Source: Polydactylus sextarius
Lineage: Eukaryota > Chordata > Actinopteri > Polynemidae
Length of the DNA stretch: 64,000 nt
Direction: 5' to 3'
Assembly (NCBI GenBank): GCA_016801845.1
Contig: CM028920.1
Coordinates: forward strand, 7,477,501 to 7,541,500
Of this stretch, positions 1-13,315 are shown piece after piece. How positions within the stretch are numbered: position 1 is the first letter of the stretch; the number at the start of each line of letters is the position of its first letter. The translations under genes were made by a program, and so were the position numbers. The notes beneath the pieces were generated by a model, which was not told where the DNA came from, ran no database searches, and was given only the letters and a program-made list of their open reading frames with translations.

Positions 1-769
1 TGTGAGTGTGGATTATAGTGGCCTGTGCTGCATGTGAACATGTGTGTGTATGTGTGTCAGAAGGAGAGCGAGAAAACGTGAGTGTTTGATATGAGAAGCC
101 GCCCGCAGAGTCGATCTCATATCTTGTTATGTAGAATCTCACACTCTGCTAATGACTTGACAGGACGTGCTGTATGTGCTGGACGTGCTAATCCAGAGTG
201 GATCATTGATCACATACATTTGAAAAGGGCAACACATTTACTATCTTGAAGTGATGTTAATCAGATGTTTGTTGGGTAAATCTTCCACACTGGCAGCAGC
301 TTTATTATTTATTTTGTCTCTGAGTGAAATTTACCCGTCACCAGAGAGACTGAGGAGAAAAAGTGCACCTTATCTCCATGTAGCCATGACAACGTGTGGT
401 TGGTGATTTATCTTTAGATTATACAGAACATCATGTGTAGCCCTGCAGTTATTAAATCACGTTGTACATATTAATGGACACATTTCAATTGATTTCTTTA
501 GCCAACATTGTCTCTGATGTAGGTGTGTTTGAATTAGCAGAGGAATAAATGTAAAGAATCAAAAATGGTTACCACAGCCACTTAATAAGAAATAAAATAT
601 ACATATAACCTGTACCAATTTGGAATTGATTCTACACTTAACATAGTTAATAAAAAGCAGAGTATTTCAGCCACATTAGTGATTATATAGTTCTGTAACG
701 CTCCATTCACTTTGACTTTGATTGTGGAACAAATTCATGCTTTAGTCCAAGTAAATGTTTTTATCCAAT

Positions 770-1030
770 GACATGAAATTCCCAACAATGTGAGGTCACT
801 ATGACCTTGACCTTTGACCTCTGACTATCATAATGTAATCAGTTCTTCTTTGAAACAGAAACTTAAAGACATTTGCTCAAGGCAAACAAATATTGTGAGT
901 TCACAGTCTACTTTAACCTTTGGCCATTGAAATCCAGTTCATCCTTGAGTCCAATTGAACGTTTGTGCCAAATTTGAAATGAAGTCCTTCAAGCTGCTGA
1001 GATATCGCATTCACAAGATTTCATAAGAAT
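770..1030. repeat. teleost dispersed repeat with TGACCT motifs
   Basis: The stretch contains phrases that recur widely in fish genomes: three TGACCT-like motifs (near 802-826), a 'cagttcatccttgagtcc' segment, and a 'gagatatcgcattcacaag' tail. It appears to be two diverged copies of a unit of roughly 110 bp in tandem: one starts at the 'gtgaggtcac' near 790, the other at 'gtgagttcac' near 895. The family name is not assigned here; recognition is from memory of recurring fish sequence and would need a repeat-library search. Confidence 0.5.
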
Positions 1031-3960
1031 GAAATAAAATGAATAAAAAGGTGGATAAAAAAAAACACTGTGGTTATAAGCAAAGCCTACACTTAGTACA
1101 CTGACCATAAACAGCTAACATTAACTTAGCTCTTGTGATTCCTGAATAGGTGTGTCAGTGAACAGACTGTTGACTAACAACTTTATATCTACATGGAGGT
1201 GAATTTCTCTTCTTCTTCCTCTGAAAGAAGCTATTCACATTCTACGTCTCTAGTCTCTGTGCTAAGCAACCAGGAATCAGACCAGTGTGTCATCTGGACA
1301 CAGAGACCAAACTGATATCAACCCTCCATTACGCTTGTTTTACTGCCCAACAATGGATTTTCTGTTTCCATTCTCAGCTTCTCTCTAAAAAAAAAAATAC
1401 TACTAAGGCTTTTTGGTCTGTGCTACACTTTGCCATGTTTTACTTCAATCCCCATTTATTACCTTCCTCTCTCCTACCATTCCTCCTGTTACTGCTCTCA
1501 GATAGATTCAGGCATCAGGTTATGTAGATGTTGACATTATACAGAGGAATTTAAAATCTCCTGCTGCTGAAAACCACTAGCTGCTTTGGGAATAACACAA
1601 CCATCCTGTGAGAGCCAGACATCCAATGGATATTTTTCATATTGTTACAAATAAAATGGAAACAGATACATGAAAAAGATAACTATAAGTAAATGCTGAT
1701 GTGGGACATGAGTGAATCCACTTAATGTGAAGTGACAGTAGTGAAAGTCCAATGGACTTGGCAGAGAAATCATTGTTGATGATGATACCTATTGATGCTA
1801 ATTTGTTCCATATTTATACACATTACACCGGCTTGTTCCCAGGGGAGCAAAATGTTCACTGGCTGCTGTCTGTGGTCAATAAATAAAGACAAAAAAAAAA
1901 ATCAGTGTCCTGTGGGCAGCTTTGTGCCAATAAAACAAAACAAAACTCTTCACGTTGTCATGCAAATAGACAATGACAGTTATTGTTTGAAAAAAAGTTA
2001 CAACACATCTACAGACGCACCCTTTTTGGTCATGACATGGTTTTAAGCAAACTCACAAACTCGCAGGTTGACATTTGAGGTTAAAACTTCAGTGCTTCAA
2101 ATCATGAGTCACCTCCATCTGTCCCAGATTTTTTATCGTCTGTTCACCCGAAGAAATTCATCACTGAACTCTGAAGGAGCTGCAGGATTTCTATTCCTTC
2201 TTTATTCAGGCAACAAAAGGTGTGAATTTAAGCCCCAAAAATACAAACTGTAACACCACATTTTCCCTGATTAAGCCACAGGACAAAGTGCAACTGCACA
2301 TGGATTTGCCTGAACTGAATACAAAGCAACACGATTGGTTTTTCCATTGTAGACAAGATGGCCGACAGTGGCCTTTGGAAAAAGCAGAGCTCATTACTTA
2401 CAGAGTAACTGAACATTTGAACTGATTGGGGGAACATTTTAGATCAGAGAGCTGCCACTTTCACTGTGGCTGATACTCACTATGTAACTTTTGAAAGAAG
2501 AAACAACGAAATAATTCTCTGACAAACAAAGAGTTTGAATCATAAGCAGCGTAAGTATATGTTAATAGTGTCTAGTATATGTTAACCCAGTGCTTTGCTT
2601 CAGTAGCCTTGTTTTGGCTTTTATGACCAATATCTTATAATGTCTAATAAGTCATAAGGTGGTGATCAATGGTCAACATAAGTTTTTGCGTTGCTACAAA
2701 ACCAACATCAGCTGTTTACTTACAAGTCGAGAAGGAACATTGCAAATAAAGTATAATTTTTGCCTTATTCTTTATCAGCATAAAGCAACAGTGTAAATCA
2801 ACAAAATAAGACTTATCAACCCAAAGCTAACTCTAACTCTGCCTATATTTATATTACTTTTGTATTTACATTAGCATGCTAACAAGCTAGCCATAACCTA
2901 TCATATCATTTAATACTATTTTGGGATAGTGAGTCACTGTAGCATTCAGTCTGCCCTCGGTCAACATTATCTGTCAATGCTATTGTTAGCTATGTTGTGA
3001 TAGCAAAAGCACACATATATCACCTTTAAGGACACAATGAAGTTCCCCGTCTTTGGTCTTCCTGCAAGACATAAGAGAAAGGGGTAACTAACCCATCCTA
3101 CTGGCTGACCTGTCAGAGGACGACTGCCAGAACAACATCATCGTTCAAGTCCACAATGTCCTCATATTTTATCATATGACTACATAACACTACAAACTTC
3201 CGTTTCATTGTGACTGTAAAGGCTGATGACACATGTCAAAGGTCACTTATCTTTAAAGTCAAAGACAGTTTTTCAGATTCATGAGCCATCAGCAGCAGCA
3301 GCTGACGTTAACAGGGGACAGGAGGCACACATTTGGTCTAAAAGGCTCCAACAATCATGACTCATTGCAGAACGAGAGCTTGAAGCGAAGACAATGACCT
3401 ATTTATCAAAGACGAGTAGAGTAAACCAGTAACAAATCATTCTTCATCACAAATATAACCTTTTCTTCTCTCATGTTAGATGAGTTGTCTCCCCCAAAAA
3501 TGTTTTCTTGCACTCTCATCTCTTTTCTGGGGTCATTAAAGGCAAACGTCTTATTTTTCTAAATCAATAATCTCAGGATGAATTATGTGCAGGTTTGATT
3601 ATATTGATTATTCTGTGTATGACCAGCTGAGTTGGTCACACAGGTCACACATATGATCCCATTGTCAGTGGGCTCTCACTTTATTTTCAGCTCTTAAATC
3701 TGTTTTTATTTGTCCTGTTGCAGAGACCTTCACATCCCATCTTGACGATGGCAAACGCCATGTAATGCTTTTATTACTTTCCCCGTGGCACTTAAGATTC
3801 CTTTTATGTATCATATAACACAGACGTACACACACTCACTCAGTGGTGCACTTTTATATACAAAACACACCATATAGAGAGAAACACGTGCCGGCCTCTC
3901 TGCTTCACGGTCATGAGCACTCATAATAGCACAGTGGAAACAGATGGAAGCAGATGGTAT

Positions 3961-4021
3961 AGGTGTGTGTGTGTGTTTGTGTGTGTGTGTTTGTGAGTAA
4001 GTTAGAGAGAGAGAGAGAGAG
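3961..4021. repeat. compound (GT)n/(GA)n microsatellite
   Basis: Interrupted GT repeats at 3961-3996 are followed after a short spacer by an uninterrupted AG run at about 4004-4021. It lies in the shisa-gene intron and nothing suggests a function. Confidence 0.9.
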
Positions 4022-5372
4022 GAATCCCATCACTTCAAAAACTCCTTCACCTCCTGAAAACTTAACTCTTATTTAGTTGCTGACCTGAAAGTGGATCATT
4101 AGCGCTTCATCTTAGAGAAACTCAGCTGCTTCTTGACAAGCTGGGAACTCAAAATATCTGGCACATTGTGAGTCTCGGCTCGTTATTTTATTGACAATTT
4201 TGCATGGTGAGAGAAAAATATTTTCTACTCCTTTTTTCGTCTCAAAATCTGCAGAAAATGAAAAAAAAAATCAGAAAATATCTTATAATTTGTTATTAAT
4301 ATTTTTGATTATTATAGTAGATCACACACACTATCTGAGCATCTTTAAAGCTCCATTTAAAATTATGGACATTATGAGTATCAAGGACACTTGATTGTAT
4401 GTGCACAAAAGGTCAAAGAGTCAATTCTTTTACGATATTTGACATTTGATTTCTAAAACCTGACAGTGTCATTAGTTTGCCAAGTAAATGCTACATAAAG
4501 ATGATTTAATATCAGGAAAGGCCAAGCCAGACTTTTCTGAACACCTGCCATCTGCCACATCCCCATCATCTTACTACTGTTTCCCCCTCAGAGAAAAATA
4601 TCAAAATAACTTCATGCTGCGACAGATGCTTTTATTGTTTTTTTTTTTTTTTAAATAAAAAGTTATAATTCATCCTCCAACTGAATTTTATGCTCATAAA
4701 AAATTATTTATACCAGTGTATAGCACTAGTGTGTTCATTTTGTTTGGTTTTCCAGTGTTGTACTTTGTCATTAGTTGACTAGCATGTCACTAAAGTCTAC
4801 TAAGGCTGATGCAGTTGTACTCAACATTATGTTGAATGTGTCATCATGTGTGGCCATTTGTTCTCCCCGGATCTAATGTAATTGTTCGAGAGTCAAGTTG
4901 TCATGTCGTGCCCTTATTTCATTCTGAGCTGGTGCACAAAAGTAAAATGATGGGGATGTCATCAGAAATTAAAGAAGGATGACTCCACAAGTATCAACCC
5001 AGGGAAATAAGTCCAATCTACGCTTGACTAATGTGAGGATTTACAGTTCCTTATTACAATGAATTATTTTCCACCGTGTAAGTAATTAGGTCCATATAAA
5101 TTACCACCTTCCAGTAATTATACCCAAACTAAACCCTTGAATATAAAATTGATTGGGAAATGAAAATGTCACTGTGCTTTTTATGTAGAAACACCACAGT
5201 GTTTTCATTGACTTGGTTTACCATTAATTTGTATTTGTTTAAAGTTTTTCAAGTCAAATATGTCAGACAAGTTGATGTATAGGAGCCAAGTCTACAAGGC
5301 AGCATACAGACATCAAACACATTGAAATTGACATTAAAATCAGTAATGTCATCTGTCAACTCATCTTGTAGG

Positions 5373-5420
5373 CTAATGTTTTCAGGTCTAGTCTAATGTT
5401 TTCAGGTCTAGTCTAATGTC
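5373..5420. repeat. short tandem duplication, unit about 22 bp
   Basis: The phrase 'ctaatgttttcaggtctagt' occurs twice back to back, and a third partial start ('ctaatgt') follows. This looks like a local slippage-type duplication inside the intron. Confidence 0.8.
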
Positions 5421-5894
5421 TATGTGACCGACCCAGTCTCATCCAAAAACTTTCTGTATGTTCCATCTGGTAAAACATGAGAGTTTCACAATTTCAAGTT
5501 TCTCTCCTCATGTAACTACTCCATCAAGTAACTACACAACACATTTGTAAACTACTCAAACTACAAACTGCTCAAACTACACACCGATATATGTGATATC
5601 AGCGATCTTAGCTATCACCTTAGGAATGATAATAAGGTTGCCCCACTACATTTTTCTAGCAAGTCCTGAAAAAATCTTCATATTAACTTATAAAATATAA
5701 AACTATCATATACACTCAGTCAATAAAGATTGTGAAAATAAAGAAAATATCATTAAAATTTAAAGTAATGCCAAAACTATCTTAAAATACAGCATTTTCC
5801 ACCAACATTATAAAGAATTTCAGCCATACTGATTAGTTTTTGCAGGCAGGCGTCATGTGATGTGGACGCAGGTAACAGAAAATAATGGAAGAGA

Positions 5895-5951
5895 AAAATG
5901 TGACAGTTTCACAATTTCACAAGACCCGAAATTGTGAAACTGTTACATTTT
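5895..5951. repeat. near-perfect inverted repeat, 24-bp arms and 9-nt loop
   Basis: The left arm 5895-5918 and the right arm 5928-5951 are reverse complements at 23 of 24 positions (the one mismatch would be a G-U pair in RNA). The loop is 9 nt. Transcribed with the shisa intron, the stem would be a stable hairpin. The core 'agtttcacaatttc' also occurs once more near 5482, so a transposon-derived origin is possible. Confidence 0.85.
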
Positions 5952-7134
5952 GCCCAGTGGACCAACGTGATATTTGTACACTTTGTGATGAGATGGGTTT
6001 GCAAAAGCTATTTAAAATTGTCATTAAAACATCTAATGTGCATTTTTCTGTAAAACACACTCACACACAGCTTTGGACCAAGTCTTTCTCTTTGTCACTT
6101 AGATCTCACAGCTCAAAGATTCACCTTTGCTAAAATACTTTTATCGTACTCTGTGATTCCCACAGGGAAAGAGAATATTATATAACTCGTCATACAGCGT
6201 TCCTGCCCCGTTGTTCTCTGTTTAAAAGATCCTGACGTTCGCTTGTTGCTGCTTAATGGAGGAAATAATATGAGGAGTCACGCTGGATCTGTAAAATCTA
6301 CATCCCCCTTTATATCTGAGCTTCTCCTCATTCCACACTTGTGCATTTACAAAAAATGTGACCAAGCAGATGGACTCGCTAATAAATCATCATTTGCGTT
6401 TCTATTTCAGTTTGTTCAAGTGTGTGAGTAAAGGCAGACGCTTGCATGAGTGTTCATATTTAGGTTTTTTTAGTGCACAATTTCCTGTACAAAGTTTATT
6501 TTTAATTTCTCATTTTCTCCATAATTTGATTTTAAATTCAGTTGAAAGTCTATTTTGGGAAGCCGGGTAGGCCTGAATCATATTACGGCTGACTAAAATG
6601 TGACATTGCATGGTTAGTGTATCAATGAAATATGAATGTTAAAAAAAAGTCCAAAAACATGAGGAAAATATTAGTTTTTCTATTTCCATCTCACGATTCA
6701 GAGAAGTTACTTATTGGAATTTCCTGAAAATGTAAAAGTAGAAAAACATCATAATTAGTCATAAGCTGGATAATGATTGATAATGATACACACACATAAA
6801 TACTGCACACGTTGATGTCAGACTTTCTCATGAAAACCAGTTAATATACAGTACAATGCACTCTCATCTGTTGGCCATTTACTGTGGCTTCAAAAGGATT
6901 TAAAAAAAAAAAAATAATGCAGATAGTGATGATGTGATGATGATGATAATATGAAAAGAACTTCATCATCATAATCTACTAACCTGGCACATACTCAGAG
7001 GTCAGCACCACTGGATTAAACTGCATGATTATCCAGTGTCTGCGTGAGCGCATATAACATAATTACAGTAGTGTGCGGTCTGGAGTTTAAGCTTATTAGG
7101 TGGTGAGATGTTTCACATGTTGTAATGTGTTGCA

Positions 7135-7136
<2 letters not shown>

Positions 7137-7215
<79 letters not shown>
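7137..7215. repeat. (GT)n microsatellite
   Basis: An uninterrupted GT dinucleotide run of about 79 bp. A second GT run lies at 7322-7348. Any reading frame through it (poly Thr-His on the - strand) is an artefact. Confidence 0.95.
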
Positions 7216-7218
<3 letters not shown>

Positions 7219-7317
7219 GCTGAAAGCTGTAAGTGTTAATTTTGTCACTGTAAAAGATGAATTCTGAACATGTTCTCCTCCTTTCTGACTTCAGCATCAT
7301 TTTCCAATTCCCATCAT

Positions 7318-7348
<31 letters not shown>

Positions 7349-8696
7349 CTCTGAACTCCTCATGATTCTCTCTCTCTTTCATGTGTTTGTATGTGAAGTG
7401 ATAAGAATTTAGAGTTTTTGCTGGATACTTCTCTTTCTTAGCACTGATAGCATGCACACTCTCTCACATGGACTTGACTCATTCATGGCAAATCATTACT
7501 GTTTTACTGTTGTGAGATATGTCAATATAACACATGGTTTATATGTTGACGGTCTTATTTCTACTGATTTTGTTTTAAATGGCTTTATAAAGCATGTGGT
7601 TTATGTGTGTGTGAGTGGTGCTTGTGTGTCCATCCATCCCTGGGGCTGACATGAAATGCTTTGGCTGCATCAGTGGACTTCATTAATGCTAATAGCCAAA
7701 GCTTCACCCTCTCAGCCAGTTTGTTCCATTGTTCATTAACCTCAGTTCATTTAACATGAGACTGGCTGGTTGTCAAGGGTCGGGGACCCAAAGTCATCAG
7801 CTTGGGGCTCAGAAAAAAAAGGGGATGGGGGAGTTTCATCCCTATTAATCCAGAATAAATGTTAGACTTTGAGACAGTTCCTTGTTTCTACCTGAGAGTT
7901 TCTATGTGCATCGACTCACCAAGTTAAAAACTGATGGTGAATGAACTTAAATGAAATCACCGTCTCCTAAAGATGAATGAACGATATTTGGTCATGGAGG
8001 TTTAATGGCACCCAACTGCTCAGATAGTTGAACTGCATCTGAAAGCTCATCCGCACAACTTTTCAAAAAATAACAATCCCTCAGGAAGTGAGTCGAAACT
8101 TCAAGCTTCTTCTTCACGCTCTTGTTTCATTCTTCACATAACTGTTTTGTATTACCGACTGCTGCAAAGTGATTACCTTTACAGAAAATTTCACCTCACT
8201 GACACACTGTGCACATATTTTAAATACTTTCACTATTTCAGCTTCACTCAAAGTATTTTCCAAAATAAATATACATGAATCAGTTTACCACACTTCAAAC
8301 TTTCAGCACATGGTATTCCAACATACACTCTGGCTTAATCTGGAGCTGTATGGAAAATATAACAACGCTGCCACATGAACTCTGCTGTGCACACTGTACA
8401 CGATGAGGTCCTAAAGGTGTCAGAGTGTTTACAGGCTGCCCATAACTCATTTCTGCCCCAGGATATGCCCAGAGGTCCATTGTTCATGGTTCATTGCCAG
8501 TGTTTGTTTGCTTTTTTTTTTTTTTACTACAGTATGGTTATGTCACCTTTAAAACACTACACTGCTAATTTTAGGTCCAGTATGAGACAGGATGTGCACT
8601 TTGTACTGGATTATTTTGGCTTCAAAAGAATATTTCTAAAGGTTATTTCTACTGTATTTGCCACTGACCAATGCTTCTCTCTGTGTCTCCTACCAG

Positions 8697-11600
8697 AACA
8701 TTACCATCTGAATAACTCACCGTACGGGCAGTTTAGAGATGGACTTCCACACAGACACAGCAACCACAGCACAGTGGGACTGAACAAATATACCTCCCTC
8801 AGAGCTGTGGGTAAGTCACACACACACACACACAAAAAATGCTTACTCCAAGTGACACAGTAACCTTTACAGTACAGTAGGTTGGCAGCACAGGAGCTGT
8901 TGACTGATGAGGGTCTTGGAAAAACAGAGAAGCTCTTAAAGAGAAGCCCACGCGATTCTTGTGTGACACTGACGTGTTGATCACACCTCAGTTTCTTTGG
9001 TTTTTGTCAGTTTTCTTTAAATGTTACTGTTTTTAATGTTGAACTGGATGTTTACTACATGTCCTCTTCATCACAAAGCAACCTTGTTTCTATGGAAATT
9101 AATTAGTCAGACCTTTGTTTTTTTAATCATGTTTTCAATCTGAGTGTGATTTTGTTGTGTACATCGATATTATCACAGAGTCTAATGAGACAGTGCAGGT
9201 CAGTGCCAAGGACAAAGCTCCAAAACACATGTCAAAACAAAGCCTTGGGCAGAAGAAACCACTGAACAAATAGTTCAGTTACAGCAAACTAAAACTATAA
9301 AGCTTTCTTTTCTTTGTAGAGTTTTTTTTCATCATTTCTAACATGAGTTAACTTTTCACCCTATAAATACTGTTATTGTATTATATTGTTAAGAAATATT
9401 TGGGCATCTGACACATGCACATCGACAAGAAGCTAGCATTGATAGATGCAGCTGATTGGCTGTTTTAATGAGTGTAATCAATATCAAAGTCAGCAATATA
9501 AGTCACAATATAATCACAATAGTCACAATATAAGAAAATCAGGCCTTTCATTGACTCATGGGCCCACAGAGAGACCTCCACTATGTTCTAGCGTCTTCCA
9601 AAGGACACGTCTGACAATCTCAGTCCAGACGGTTCTCATTTGTTTATCCCTAATGATGAAAGAAGCTGCCAAATGTTATCAGAGCAGAGGAGTCCTTCTC
9701 TATCATGAAGACAACATCTTCCACCCAAACTCTTCTAATACCCTAACCATAACCATCCCTGACTAATACTTAGTCCTGATCTTCTTGTACTTGACCTCAA
9801 GCTAATCTTGAACTTGTTTACATCCTTAAATGTCTTTGGTGCTTTAGCTTTAGTCTTGTCTCTTATTAACTTTTTTTTAGATAAAGGTGTCTTTTGAAAA
9901 TCTCATTTTAAATGTGAAATATATGTCACATACAACAGGATTGTCAACTTTTCCATTTAATAGATAATTGATAACTTATCACATCATTAAGCATGTTCAT
10001 GATCAGTAACTCAGTGTGTTATTACAATTTTTCCCTCTGTTTGAATAAAAGGACCCACCTAAAAAAGACACAATACTACAAATGGACACAAACCTGTCAG
10101 ACTCATTTCTTTATTTACGGTTTTCCTGAATCTAATGTTTTCATCTTCACAAGCATTATATTTCTTGATCACTATTTATATGTTTTTATTCTCCACTCTT
10201 GTGTACTCCACTGCTGTGATTTTGTAAGAGAATTGTGATGTAACTGCAGTATTACTGCTGGCTGTAGGGTTTCCACCTGGTGACTGTATAGACTGTTTTG
10301 TGTTGACAAAGGTCACACACAGGTTGTTGTCCTTGAATAGTACCAGGTGTAATAGTGTACAGGACTATAGCCACAGGCGTCCCATCAGAACAAAAATAAC
10401 CCTCCACCACTGAGCCAGAGGGAAGTCACTGCTTGTCAGTGTAGATTCCTCAAACCTTTATTATCTTGTGTAGATTAGAGCATCAGCACCTTCTCCACAC
10501 TGTACACACTTTACACTTGTAATCTGCCTAAAGGTCTCCACAGGTCCACATGAGTTAGCTTCAGAGGTAAGGTGACTTGCTCAAGGGCACAAAAACAATA
10601 GTTGACCATTAGCTTTTCACCACCCCCTTTCAGCTTCAGTTATGTGTGTTACAGGAACGGTTTTTAAATAATAGTGGCAGAAATTCACTGTAATTTTTTT
10701 AAGCTGTGGGTACTTGGTGTGACATGATTTGAAGTTGTCCTTTGAAGAATCTGCCTGAATAGCTGACAAGGTTGAAGGAAGTTTTTCTTTTTTAAAAAAG
10801 AAAGGTGAGTTAGAGAGTCTAAATCAATGAGCAACTGTTGGCGAAATGTCCAATCAGAAATCAATCCCTGTTAGCTTCCTCAGGAGAAAACATGCACTGT
10901 CAGGCCTAAAAACAATGTCAAGTCTGTTGTGTTCCTGTTTCACTTTTAAGAAAACACCTTTATCCATAAAACCAGTGTGGTCTGGACTTGTTTGTGTTTG
11001 TTTTTACTGCATTAAAAGCAGAAACCATGAACAAGTCCATAAAGTCCAAGTATATGAATAAAATCCAATAAGTCATAGAGGAGGTGTGATCTTAGCACAT
11101 GTTTGTTTGTCGGCTGGTTTCTTGTATGATGTCCTCCCTTGCATCCTCCACAGTGAACCTCTCGTTCATCTTCAATTTGTCTGGTTTAGCGCTTCAGCTC
11201 CATTTTTTAAGTTCATTGACAAGGTTCATGTTACTTCAATGAAAAGACTTGATGAGAAAATGTGGACTAACCAAAAAGGCTGATTATATTCATCGGTCCT
11301 AAATGGTCTTTATCTCCATTGCGCTCCTCAGTTACTTCTTCACCTCACTGCATTTGTTGTCATCTGGCCTTTTGTATTCTGGTAAAAATGGGACACTGCT
11401 GAGATTCACCTCATTCAAGACATAAACCAATTAGAAAAACTTAAATAAGGAGCTTTCCTCTTTGATCATATTCAAACCTTCTCTTGCTGCCTTCTTACAC
11501 CATCTTTCCACTTATTTAATATGATTTATTTCTGAATTTCATATTGTCAAGACAAGATAGTCCAATTCACTTGTATTGGTTTAAATTGAACCCTTCCACT

Positions 11601-13315
11601 TTTATCACTCAAATTGTTTTCTGCAGTATCATACTGTTATATCTGCTTCCTATCCCATCCTTTAAGATGTTTTCTTTCATATTTTAAGATGACGATGATA
11701 ATGCTAATGCTAACTGCGATGTAAGCACTGTTTCTTGTTAGCATTTAGCATTCAAACTTTTATTTTGCTGCAGAATCGCAGCAAAAGTAAAAGTGTAACA
11801 ATTAAATGTAGCGTAATTAGAACAAAATCAGGAAGTCAGTGAAGTGACTCATATTAATTACTCAGTAATTTATATGATATTTATATTTATATTATTATTA
11901 AGCTAACACTTGTTAACATTAGCCATATGAAGCGACTGGACATACCAGAGAAGTTAGTGTGAAGTGGCAAAATCCTTGTGTGTATTGAATTAAGCAAAGT
12001 TGAGTTTTAGTTTTAATGTGTTTTAATTTGTGAGAAGAAGAAGAAAGTGTAATTTTCTCTGACAAAAGTTTCTGATGGTCTGCCTTTAAAAGTTGCTAAG
12101 ACACTTTGAGGAGCAAATGAAGCTGACACTGCTGACAGGTTGGTGAGGGAGGCCCCACCGTAAATGTATCATGGATTAAGTGTGATTCAGTAATCAGCAA
12201 TGACAGAGTCAGTGTTTGCACATTCACTTTGGGCTCCTTCTGCAAGTGATTCAGAACTGCATCAGACTGTGATGAATTGAAAATGACTAAACAAGTTTAA
12301 AGTTTAAACATGGAGTGTGTGAGTGTTTCTCCAGCCCGATTGTGAAAGAGGACAAACAGAGTATATAATAAATTACAAGAAAAGTCAAGTTTAGTCCAAT
12401 TCAGGGAACTAAACTGAACTAGAGGAGAAAGAAGTGGTCAGATGGCAAAAACTAAAATATTCTAATTGGAGGTAAATCTAGAAGTTAGGAAACCCAGAAT
12501 CTCTACTTCATTGAAAAGGGAAACTGAAATGATGTTTGTGAAAGTTTCTGTACTAATGTTAGAGTTGATATGCATATGTCCTTCCAAATAAGTTTGGGTT
12601 AACCTTGCGAACCTCATGCTTTGTGCCTCTTGTGACTTCTCTTCATCAGAATCACCTTATTAACAGATAAAACCAAAAAGATCCAATAACTTCCTGATGA
12701 ATGTTTTAACCCTGTAGAATTTACTTTTTCTTACAAACTCTCTCTGTTCCTTTCTTCTTTGCAGCGGACACTGCGTCTCGTAGCTACTACAAGAGCTTTC
12801 CACTCATGGATTTCACTCAATACCAATCTGTAGCGCCACCTGCTTTACAGACTGTACCAGTGCAGCCCAAAGATAAGTCCTATATCCACCAGCCCCTGCC
12901 AGCACACCACGACCTCCATGCTCCCCTCTCCATCTCCATCCCCTCCAGCCATCTGGAGCAATCACATCTCCCCAAGACCACTACGCACCCCCTTCTCTCC
13001 AGCTCAGCTTTCAAAGCCTGGGAGCCAACTGGTCGCCATGTTCACAGACAGGCCTCTGCCCCTGGGCACACCACTTCCTCCTCCATGCACAGCTCCACCC
13101 GAAGACATGGCTACTCAACCCGGAGGCAGCAGAGCATAGAAAACATGCAGGATCTCTTTAGCCAACCCTATGTAGGGATGTATGGGGGATCAGGACGGGG
13201 GGCAGGGCAGGGACAGCATGTCCAGAGCCAACACCCATCTCAACCCTCCTTCCACCACCACCACACCAGGCACAAGAGCTACTCCACTCACAGTACAACT
13301 GAGGTGACTGTCTGA
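8697..13315 (+). CDS. shisa8: Shisa-family transmembrane protein, 3' coding exons (probable shisa8)
   Basis: Two coding exons are visible. Exon A, 8697-8810 (acceptor ctaccag, donor gtaagt), encodes a segment with NNSPYGQFRDGLP and TVGLNKYTSLRAV. The last exon, 12765-13315 (acceptor ctttgcag), continues in frame from Ala and encodes a Ser/His/Pro/Gln-rich cytoplasmic tail. The protein ends in Glu-Val-Thr-Val, the type II PDZ-binding ligand of the neuronal Shisa (CKAMP-type) proteins, which are AMPA-receptor or synaptic auxiliary subunits. The signal peptide, Cys-rich domain and membrane helix lie left of the window, so this is a 5'-partial gene. The family call rests on the exon A motif and the EVTV end. 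The choice of SHISA8 over 6, 7 or 9 rests mainly on neighbours: human SHISA8 is near DESI1 and XRCC6. Confidence 0.72.

Larger units (their letters stand above)
1..8696 (+). other. intron and flank of the Shisa-family gene, no coding exon recognised
   Basis: No exon with good splice sites and recognisable protein similarity was found on either strand before 8697. The reading frames here are short and low in complexity. Because the first recognisable exon at 8697 has an acceptor and begins inside a codon, the stretch is most simply an intron whose upstream exons (signal peptide, Cys-rich domain, membrane segment) lie left of the window. It holds a teleost dispersed repeat near 770-1030, (GT)n and (GA)n tracts near 3961-4021 and 7137-7348, a 22-bp tandem duplication near 5373-5420 and a strong hairpin at 5895-5951. 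Confidence 0.6.

Noticed and set aside
7016..7363. 115-codon open frame on the - strand with poly Thr-His
   Set aside because: It is created by the two (GT)n microsatellites.
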